A stretch of 57,843 nucleotides of DNA from an uncultured Eubacteriales bacterium (GTDB lineage Bacteria > Bacillota > Clostridia > Oscillospirales > Oscillospiraceae): assembly GCA_900317855.1 (NCBI GenBank), contig ONIG01000009.1:1-57843 (forward strand), written 5' to 3'. A program made the translations under genes and the position numbers. Shown in pieces: positions 51,453-57,843 of the stretch; position 1 is the stretch's first letter, and every line of letters begins with the position of its first letter. The notes under the pieces were generated by a model that worked only from the letters and a program-made list of their open reading frames with translations, was not told where the DNA came from and made no database searches.

Positions 51453-52040
51453 TTAGCCGATCTTCATGCCGGAAAAGCCCATGAAAGCCAGGGCCAGCAG
51501 ACCGGCGGAGACGAGGCAGATCGGGAAGCCCTCAAAGCTCTCCGGATAGTCGGCAAACTCGAGCTTCTCGCGCACGCTTGCGAACAGGCAGATGGCGAGC
51601 ATGAAGCCGAGACCGCCGAACACACCGTAGACCACGCTCTGCAGGAAGCCGAAGCTGTACTGCGTGTTGAGCAGCACAACGCCGAGCACGGCGCAGTTGG
51701 TGGTGATCAGGGGCAGGTAGATGCCGAGCGCGGAGTACAGGGACGGGATGGACTTTTTGAGGAACATCTCGATGAACTGCACGAGCGCGGCGATGACGAG
51801 GATGTAAGCGATCGTCTGCAGGAAGCCCAGGCCGAGCTTGACGAGCAGGCAGTTGACGAGCCAGCAGATGGCGGACGCCAGGCCCATAACGAACGTGACG
51901 GCGAGGCCCATGCCGGCGGCGGTGTCGATCTTGCTCGAGCAGCCGAGGAACGGGCAGCAGCCGAGGAACTGCGAGAAGATGAAGTTATTCGTCAGCACGG
52001 CGCTGAGGATGATGGCAAAAATACTGGTCGTAGAACTCAT
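51453..52040 (-). CDS. rnfA: Rnf complex subunit A
   Basis: 195 residues, six membrane segments. NNFIFSQFLGCCPFLGCS near the N terminus and the second half-motif ITTNCAVLGVVLL contain the Cys residues that bind a membrane-embedded iron-sulfur cluster between RnfA and RnfE. Starts one base after the rnfE stop. Confidence 0.95.
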   Translation of the reverse strand: MSSTTSIFAIILSAVLTNNFIFSQFLGCCPFLGCSSKIDTAAGMGLAVTFVMGLASAICWLVNCLLVKLGLGFLQTIAYILVIAALVQFIEMFLKKSIPSLYSALGIYLPLITTNCAVLGVVLLNTQYSFGFLQSVVYGVFGGLGFMLAICLFASVREKLEFADYPESFEGFPICLVSAGLLALAFMGFSGMKIG

Positions 52041-52041
52041 G

Positions 52042-52731
52042 TTATGCCGCCTCCTTTTCCTGCGCTGCGAGCGCTTTTTCTTTGGCTTCCTTCTTCTCGG
52101 CGGACTTGCGCAGCGCGTACTGCATGAGCGCGATCAGGCAGCCGAGGGTGATAAAGCCGCCGATCGGGAGCGTGAGCACGAGCGCGCCGTACTCGGACGG
52201 GAAGACCTGAATGCCGTTGCCGGTGCCGATGACACCGTCGATGGTGTTGATGATGCCGGTGCCGAACGAGCCCTTGCCGAGCAGCTCACGGATGACGCAC
52301 ATGGCGATGAGCACGAGCGTGTAGCCGAGGCCCTGGAAGATGCCGTCGAAGAACGACGGGCCGACGGGGTTTTTCTGGCAGAACGCTTCGGCGCGGCCGA
52401 TGATGATGCAGTTAACGACGATCAGCGGGATGAACACGCCCAGAGACGCGCTCAGTGCGGGGACGTAAGCCTGCAGCAGCAGGTCAACGATGGTGACGAA
52501 GCCCGCGATGACCAGCACGAAGATGGCCAGACGGATATCGTTCGGAATGACTTTGCGGATGAGGGAAATGACCACATTGCAGCAGGTCAGAATGACGAGC
52601 ACGGACAGGCCCATGCCGATGCCGTTGAAGAGGCTGGTCGTGATGGCCATGGTGGCGCACATGCCGATGAGCTGCACGAGAACCGGGTTATTGGTAATGA
52701 GGCCTTCCTTGAACTGTTGTTTGATATTCAT
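52042..52731 (-). CDS. rnfE: Rnf complex subunit E
   Basis: 229 residues, six membrane segments, homologous to RnfA (NNPVLVQLIGMCATMAITTS and LIVVNCIIIGRAEAF). The C-terminal tail is an extended charged Lys/Glu/Ala-rich coil. With RnfA it forms the membrane iron-sulfur core. Confidence 0.95.
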   Translation of the reverse strand: MNIKQQFKEGLITNNPVLVQLIGMCATMAITTSLFNGIGMGLSVLVILTCCNVVISLIRKVIPNDIRLAIFVLVIAGFVTIVDLLLQAYVPALSASLGVFIPLIVVNCIIIGRAEAFCQKNPVGPSFFDGIFQGLGYTLVLIAMCVIRELLGKGSFGTGIINTIDGVIGTGNGIQVFPSEYGALVLTLPIGGFITLGCLIALMQYALRKSAEKKEAKEKALAAQEKEAA

Positions 52732-52744
52732 GTTTCAGCCCTCC

Positions 52745-53317
52745 TTAACCCAGCGACTTGGCCGCGTTGATGACGGTCTGCACTTCGGTAACGACGGCGC
52801 GGGACGTGATCGTCGCGCCGGAGATGGCGGTGATGTCGCCGCCGTCTTTGGCAAGCTTCATACCGTCGCCCTGGCCGACGAGGTTGTCGCGCCAGGCGCC
52901 TTCGTTCGTGTCCGCCGCCTTGGCGCCGAGGCCGGAGGTCTCGGAGTGCTTGGTGACGTACACGCCGGTGCAGTTATAATCATCGTCCAGGCCGACGACC
53001 ATGGTGATCATGCCCTGCGCGCCGGAGAACGTGGCCTCGGCGACGTAGCCGGCCTGCTGGCCGCCGGCAGTGGCGGTGCTGAGCTTGGTGATGGTGCCGT
53101 CGTTCTCAAAACCGGTCTGCTCGGTGTATTCGTCGGCCGCGAGGACGTTGGCATATGCTTTCTTGGTCGTCTCGGCCGCGCGCATGGCGATGGTATCCTT
53201 CGTCAGCTCATTGACGAGACCGAGGGCCAGTGCCATGATGGCGGACACGGCAAAGAGCACGAGCGCGAGCTTGATGATCTGGCCGCCGCCGGATTTCTTT
53301 TCAGTCTTTTCAGCCAT
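52745..53317 (-). CDS. rnfG: Rnf complex subunit G
   Basis: 190 residues. One N-terminal membrane segment (about 14-36), then an outer FMN-binding domain with the covalent flavin-attachment motif SGATITSRAV. The ATG at 53317 follows AAAGGAGG; the frame open to 53386 only shadows rnfD. Confidence 0.95.
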   Translation of the reverse strand: MAEKTEKKSGGGQIIKLALVLFAVSAIMALALGLVNELTKDTIAMRAAETTKKAYANVLAADEYTEQTGFENDGTITKLSTATAGGQQAGYVAEATFSGAQGMITMVVGLDDDYNCTGVYVTKHSETSGLGAKAADTNEGAWRDNLVGQGDGMKLAKDGGDITAISGATITSRAVVTEVQTVINAAKSLG

Positions 53318-54368
53318 TTGCAGCAGCCTCCTTTGCTTCTTTCTTCGCAGCCTTTGCAGCGGCCTTCTTGGCCTTGACGTCCTCACGGCTGACGCCGAAC
53401 TGACGGCGCTGGGTGTGCTTGTCGAACATCCATGCGCAGCAGTTCATGATGAGGATGGCAAAGGAAACGCCCTCCGGGAAGCCGCCGAACACGCGGATGA
53501 GCACGGTCAGCGCGCCGCAGCCGACGCCGTAGATGATGCGGCCGGGAGCGGTGACGGGGCTGGTGCTGTAGTCGGTCGCCATAAAGAAGGCGCCGAGCAG
53601 CAGGCCGCCGGACAGGAGGTTGTCGAGCATCCACTCGACGTGGGTGTAGCCGCCGCCGTTTTTACTGCCGAAGATGAGCGTCAGCAGCGCGACGGTGCCG
53701 ATGAACGACACGGGGATGTGCCAGGTGATGACCTTGCGGCACAGCAGGTACACGCCGCCGATAAGCAGCGCGAGCGCGCTGACTTCGCCGAGGCAGCCGG
53801 GCATGGTGCCGAGGAACATGGACTTATAAGTAAAGTACTGCGGCAGCGCCTCGCCGGCCTTCATGTAGCTGAGCGGGGTGGCCATGGTGGTCGCGTCCGC
53901 GCCGATGACGGACGTCAGGCTGCCGGGCACGACCCAGGTGGTCATGAACAGCGCGTAGGAAGCGAGCAGGAACGCACGGCCGGCGAGCGCCGGGTTGAGG
54001 AAGTTCTTGCCGATGCCGCCGTAGAGCTGCTTGACGACCACGATGGCGAAAAACGCGCCGATGATCGGCAGCCACCACTTGCAGTTGGCCGGCAGGGTGT
54101 ACGCGAGCAGGATGCCCGTGACCACGGCGGACAGGTCGCCGATGGAGTCGGGCTTTTTCATGAGCTTGCGGTAAACCCACTCAAAGAACACGCACGACAC
54201 GATGGACACGGCCAGCGGGATGAGCGCCTGGGCGCCGAACTGCCACACGCCGACACACAGAGCCGGGAGCAGGGCGATGATCACATCGAGCATGATCTCG
54301 CGGGTGCCGCGCTTGGCGCGAACCTGAGGCTGATAGGCAGCGTCAAAGGTATATTCTTTTGGTGTCAT
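53310..54368 (-). CDS. rnfD: Rnf complex subunit D
   Basis: 352 residues, about ten membrane segments. The flavin site DATTMATPLSYMKAG is present. The C-terminal Ala/Lys-rich tail overlaps rnfG by 8 bases; the start overlaps rnfC by 4 (ATGA). Confidence 0.95.
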   Translation of the reverse strand: MTPKEYTFDAAYQPQVRAKRGTREIMLDVIIALLPALCVGVWQFGAQALIPLAVSIVSCVFFEWVYRKLMKKPDSIGDLSAVVTGILLAYTLPANCKWWLPIIGAFFAIVVVKQLYGGIGKNFLNPALAGRAFLLASYALFMTTWVVPGSLTSVIGADATTMATPLSYMKAGEALPQYFTYKSMFLGTMPGCLGEVSALALLIGGVYLLCRKVITWHIPVSFIGTVALLTLIFGSKNGGGYTHVEWMLDNLLSGGLLLGAFFMATDYSTSPVTAPGRIIYGVGCGALTVLIRVFGGFPEGVSFAILIMNCCAWMFDKHTQRRQFGVSREDVKAKKAAAKAAKKEAKEAAANG

Positions 54369-55720
54369 TTCGTTTCAGCCTCCTTTGCAGCGGCTTCCGC
54401 GCGGGCCTTTTCTTCGGCCGCGCGGGCGGCGAAGAGGAGCTTCGCGGTCTTGAAGGTATGGGTCAGGGGCAGACGGCCCGGGCAGTTGTACGAGCAGCTG
54501 CCGCACTCGAAGCAGTCGAGGATGTGGTACTTCTGCATGTTCTCGAAGTCGCGGTTCTGGTAGTACTTATACATATACAGCGGCTCGAGCTTCATCGGGC
54601 AGACAGTCAGGCACTTGCCGCAGTGGATGCACGTCGGATTCTCGACAGAGCGGTCTTCCTTATCGGTGAAGAACAGGATACCCGCGGTACCCTTGATGTT
54701 GGGCGCCTCGAGATTCGTGGCGATCAGGCCCATCATGGGGCCGCCGAGGACGATCTTCTTCGGCTCGACGACGAAGCCGCCGCACTGCTCGACGATGTAG
54801 CTGAATGGGGTACCGAAGCGGCACTGCAGGTTGTAGGACTTATCGCCCATGGCGCTGCCGGCGACGGTGAGGACACGCTCGATGCTGGGCATGCCTTCGT
54901 AGCAGGCGCGGTAGATGGCGTAAGCCGTCTGGGTGCTGATGACGTTGCAGCCGACGCCGGACGGCAGGCCGCCGGGCTTGACCTCACGGTTCGTGATGGC
55001 CTTGATCTGCATCTTCTCGGCGCCCTGGGGGTACTTGACGTTCTCCGGCACGATCTCCACGCCGTACTGCGCGGGGTTCTTGGACAGCAGCAGGTCGATG
55101 GCGTCCTGCTTGTTCTTCTCGATGCCGTAGTAAGCCTTGTCGAGACCGGACGCGATGCGCGCCAGCTCGATGCCCTTGAGCAGCTCCTCAGGGTGGTTTT
55201 TCATGGTCAGGTGGTCGCCGTTGAGGTACGGCTCGCACTCTGCGCCGTTGATGATGAGGGTATCGACCTTGCCAAGGCCGCCGCGGATCTTGAACGCGGT
55301 CGGGAACATGGCGCCGCCGTGACCGACGATACCGGCCTCGCGGATGCGCTTGAGGATGGCTTCGGGATCCTTCAGCTGCTCGGGCGTCAGGGGCGCGAGA
55401 TCCGTGCAGGGGGTGTCCTGGAAGTCATTTTCGATCACGATCGCGGGAATCATATCGCCCAGGGGGTGGGGTCTCGGCTCAATAGCGATCACCTTGCCGG
55501 AGACCGTCGCGTGAATGGGCGCGGAGACGGGTGCCGGATTGTCAGCAATCTTCTGACCCATCTTCACATAATCGCCCACCGCGACCAGCGGTTTGCAGGG
55601 TGCGCCGATATGCTGCATCATCGGGAGCACGACCTGCGGCGGAGGCGCAATGACGGTCACCGGAACGTCCGGCGCCTTCATGTAGTTGGGATGAACTCCG
55701 CCATGAAACTTAAAGGGCAT
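54365..55720 (-). CDS. rnfC: Rnf complex subunit C
   Basis: 451 residues. The peripheral NADH/FMN-binding subunit: FKFHGGVHPNYMKAP at the N terminus, GAEPY-type site in INGAECEPYLNGD, Gly-rich GIVGHGGAMFPTAFK, and two 4Fe-4S motifs CIHCGKCLTVCP and CFECGSCSYNCP. The ATG at 55720 follows AGAGGTG by 6 bases; the longer frame to 55804 runs into the promoter region. First gene of the C-D-G-E-A-B operon. The leader 55721-55948 is AT-rich, with TAATAT near 55752 but no strong -35. Confidence 0.95.
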   Translation of the reverse strand: MPFKFHGGVHPNYMKAPDVPVTVIAPPPQVVLPMMQHIGAPCKPLVAVGDYVKMGQKIADNPAPVSAPIHATVSGKVIAIEPRPHPLGDMIPAIVIENDFQDTPCTDLAPLTPEQLKDPEAILKRIREAGIVGHGGAMFPTAFKIRGGLGKVDTLIINGAECEPYLNGDHLTMKNHPEELLKGIELARIASGLDKAYYGIEKNKQDAIDLLLSKNPAQYGVEIVPENVKYPQGAEKMQIKAITNREVKPGGLPSGVGCNVISTQTAYAIYRACYEGMPSIERVLTVAGSAMGDKSYNLQCRFGTPFSYIVEQCGGFVVEPKKIVLGGPMMGLIATNLEAPNIKGTAGILFFTDKEDRSVENPTCIHCGKCLTVCPMKLEPLYMYKYYQNRDFENMQKYHILDCFECGSCSYNCPGRLPLTHTFKTAKLLFAARAAEEKARAEAAAKEAETK

Positions 55721-55948
55721 TTGCATCACCTCTCTATTTTTTGACCCACATATATTAGCACACCAGCCTATTTTCGTCCACCAAAAATGGCGGAAAAACA
55801 TCAAATTGTACTAATTTAAATATTAACGAACCTGCAAAAATGCTGACAAATCCAACATTTCCGGAAACTTTGCAACATTTTGTGCATATTGGCGGGATTT
55901 CTCGCTATCCGGGCACAAACCGGCGGAAAAAAATTCTGTGTTCGGGAC

Positions 55949-55977
55949 TTAACAAGCGGGGAAAAATCCTGTAAAAT
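55949..55977 (+). promoter_or_regulatory. Promoter for the GH2 gene
   Basis: TTAACA (55949-55954), 17 bases, TAAAAT (55972-55977), 51 bases before the start codon. Confidence 0.7.
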
Positions 55978-56027
55978 AGATAGCAAATGCTCTGCCGGCG
56001 CCGCCGGCGGCAAAAGGAGGCCACGTT

Positions 56028-57728
56028 ATGCTGACACCCTGGGCGGATACGCTCGACCGCGCGCAGCCCCTGCCGGAGTATCCCCGGCCGCAGATGGTGC
56101 GCGACAGCTACCTGAATCTCAACGGCCCGTGGAGCTACGCGATCACGACGAGCGCGAGTAAGCCCGCGCAGGCCGACGGCACGATCCTCGTGCCCTTCTC
56201 GCCCGAGAGCGAGCTGTCCGGTGTGGGACACGTCCTGCAGCCGGAAGAATACCTGTGGTATATCCGCACAGTCACGCTGCCGGACGGGTTCAACGTCGGC
56301 CGCGTGCTGCTGCACTTCGGCGCGGTCGATCAGATCGCGACCGTGTGGTGCAACGGCGTGGAGCTGACCACGCACACGGGCGGCTACCTGCCGTTCACGG
56401 TGGACATCACCGAGGTGCTGGCGAAAGAAAACACGATCCTCGTGTGCGTGCGCGACGCAACGAACCGCTCCCAGCTCCCGCGCGGCAAGCAGACGCTGCA
56501 CCCGCACGGCATCTGGTACACGCCGCAGAGCGGCATCTGGCAGACGGTCTGGCTCGAGAGCGTGCCGCAGAACTATATCCATTCCCTGCGCGTGACGCCG
56601 CTGTTCGACGCGCATCAGGTGGAGATCACCGTCGAGGGCGAGGGCCAGTGCACGATCGATCTGGAGGGAAAGCGCTTCACGTTCCCGGCGGGTGTGCCGG
56701 CGCACGTGCCGGTGCAGTCATTCCGCCCCTGGTCGCCGGAGCACCCGACGCTCTACCCCTTCAGCGTGACGCTCGGAGACGACACGGTCTACAGCTACTT
56801 TGCCATGCGCAAGTGCAGCGTCGAGACGGATGCGAACGGCGTGCGCCGCCTGTTTCTCAACGGCAAGCCGTATTTTCACAACGGTCTGCTCGACCAGGGC
56901 TACTGGCCGGACGGACTCTACACCGCGCCGAGCGACGACGCGCTCATCTATGACATCCAGCTGGCCAAGGACATGGGCTTCAACATGCTGCGCAAGCACA
57001 TCAAGGTCGAGCCCGACCGCTGGTACTATCACTGCGACCGGCTGGGCATGCTCGTCTGGCAGGACATGCCCTGCGGCGGCAGGCGCTACGACCCGCTCAT
57101 CGTCTCCACCCCGCTCGTGACGGGCTGGCACCTCGACGACAGCTGGTATCCCCTCTTCGGCCGCACGAACGTGACGGCGCGCAAGGCGTTTTTGAACGAG
57201 CTGCGCGACATGGTCACCACGCTCTACAACCACCCGTGCATCGCCGTGTGGGTACCGTTCAACGAGGGCTGGGGCCAGTTTGACAGCCAGACGGCCGTGC
57301 AGGTCATCCGGTCCGTGGACAAGACCCGCACGATCGACCCGGCCAGCGGCTGGCACGACCAGGGCTTCGGCGATGTGCGCAGCCTGCACGTATATTTCCA
57401 GAAGTACAGGTTCCGGCCCGATAAGCTCGGCCGCGCCACGCTGCTGTCGGAGTTCGGCGGCTATGTCCACCGCGTCGAGGGCCACGCCGTCGGCGGCAAA
57501 AGCGTCGGCTACAAGACGTGCGACGCCCCGCTCTCGCTCGAGTATGCGCTCCAGGCGCTCTATGATGAGCAGATCCGCCCGGCCATCGCGCAGGGGCTCA
57601 GCGCTGCGGTGTACACGCAGCTGAGCGACGTGGAGCACGAGCTCAACGGTCTCGTGACCTATGACCGCAGCGTCGTGAAGCTCCCGGTGCAGACGCTGCA
57701 CAAGATCTTTTATATCGAAAACGAATAA
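56028..57728 (+). CDS. Glycoside hydrolase family 2 enzyme
   Basis: 566 residues. A GH2 sugar-binding domain (about 20-165, LNLNGPWSYAI, TLHPHGIWYTPQSGIWQTVWLE), a short Ig-like domain, and the TIM barrel with MGFNMLRKHIKVEPDRWYYHCD, the acid/base Glu in WVPFNEGWGQ and the nucleophile Glu in LLSEFGGYV. No signal peptide, so it acts on imported glycans. The substrate (beta-galactoside, glucuronide or other) cannot be fixed from sequence. An AAAGGAGG site precedes the ATG. Confidence 0.9.
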   Translation: MLTPWADTLDRAQPLPEYPRPQMVRDSYLNLNGPWSYAITTSASKPAQADGTILVPFSPESELSGVGHVLQPEEYLWYIRTVTLPDGFNVGRVLLHFGAVDQIATVWCNGVELTTHTGGYLPFTVDITEVLAKENTILVCVRDATNRSQLPRGKQTLHPHGIWYTPQSGIWQTVWLESVPQNYIHSLRVTPLFDAHQVEITVEGEGQCTIDLEGKRFTFPAGVPAHVPVQSFRPWSPEHPTLYPFSVTLGDDTVYSYFAMRKCSVETDANGVRRLFLNGKPYFHNGLLDQGYWPDGLYTAPSDDALIYDIQLAKDMGFNMLRKHIKVEPDRWYYHCDRLGMLVWQDMPCGGRRYDPLIVSTPLVTGWHLDDSWYPLFGRTNVTARKAFLNELRDMVTTLYNHPCIAVWVPFNEGWGQFDSQTAVQVIRSVDKTRTIDPASGWHDQGFGDVRSLHVYFQKYRFRPDKLGRATLLSEFGGYVHRVEGHAVGGKSVGYKTCDAPLSLEYALQALYDEQIRPAIAQGLSAAVYTQLSDVEHELNGLVTYDRSVVKLPVQTLHKIFYIENE

Positions 57729-57843
57729 ACAAAACCGCCCGCTGCGATTGAACCGCCCCAGATTGTGCGGACAGCACAAAAAACACCCCCTAAGCAGGGA
57801 TATGAAATTTTAAGCAACATACTGGCACCGAAATTCCATCGGT

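Overview
The window reads as a piece of a GC-rich, anaerobic Clostridia chromosome, most likely Oscillospiraceae or a close relative. Supporting this are a complete Rnf complex (C-D-G-E-A-B), RNase Y, CIRCE-controlled groESL, long-form HPF, a single-chain glycyl-tRNA synthetase and an ECF S-component beside coaX. The family assignment is inferred from gene content and base composition, not from a search. No rRNA, tRNA or CRISPR array was seen.

Layout. 1-18268 is ordinary chromosome: coaX with an ECF S component; a glyS-hypothetical-nadE unit; a FlK-type thioesterase; hpf; prmA; an htrA protease next to a two-component system; aroC with a membrane protein and an rRNA methyltransferase; a diacylglycerol kinase-type enzyme; and groES-groEL. 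42457-57843 is chromosome again: rny, a GT39 glycosyltransferase, rpiB, a DUF4015-like hydrolase, small hypotheticals, a FliB-type methylase, the rnf operon and a GH2 glycosidase.

Between them, 18253-42456 is a 24.2-kb integrated mobilizable element of visibly lower GC. It is bounded by a 16-bp direct repeat, GGGCGGCATGTACTAA, which is the last codons of groEL. The host groESL terminator is displaced to the far side at 42492. The right part of the element carries a Tn916-type integrase and excisionase, a MobV relaxase, a CHC2 primase with an SF3-type helicase, a sigma-like regulator, DUF6076 and DUF4143 proteins, and several repeats that look like replication or regulatory signals.

The left 14 kb of the element is the most interesting part. 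One minus-strand operon encodes a soluble three-lobed FtsK/EssC-like ATPase, four consecutive 85-91-residue helical proteins of the size and shape of WXG100 (ESAT-6) proteins, a lidless Hsp70, a GrpE-like factor, two membrane-anchored paralogues with degenerate (HPD-less) J domains and a third multi-pass membrane protein. An upstream operon encodes a membrane pseudo-kinase, a soluble histidine kinase and a LuxR-type response regulator. The two operons share a near-identical 20-bp promoter element placed exactly 19 bp upstream of TATAAT. I read this as a regulated, transferable system that couples an EssC-like motor to its own Hsp70 cycle; its function is unknown to me.
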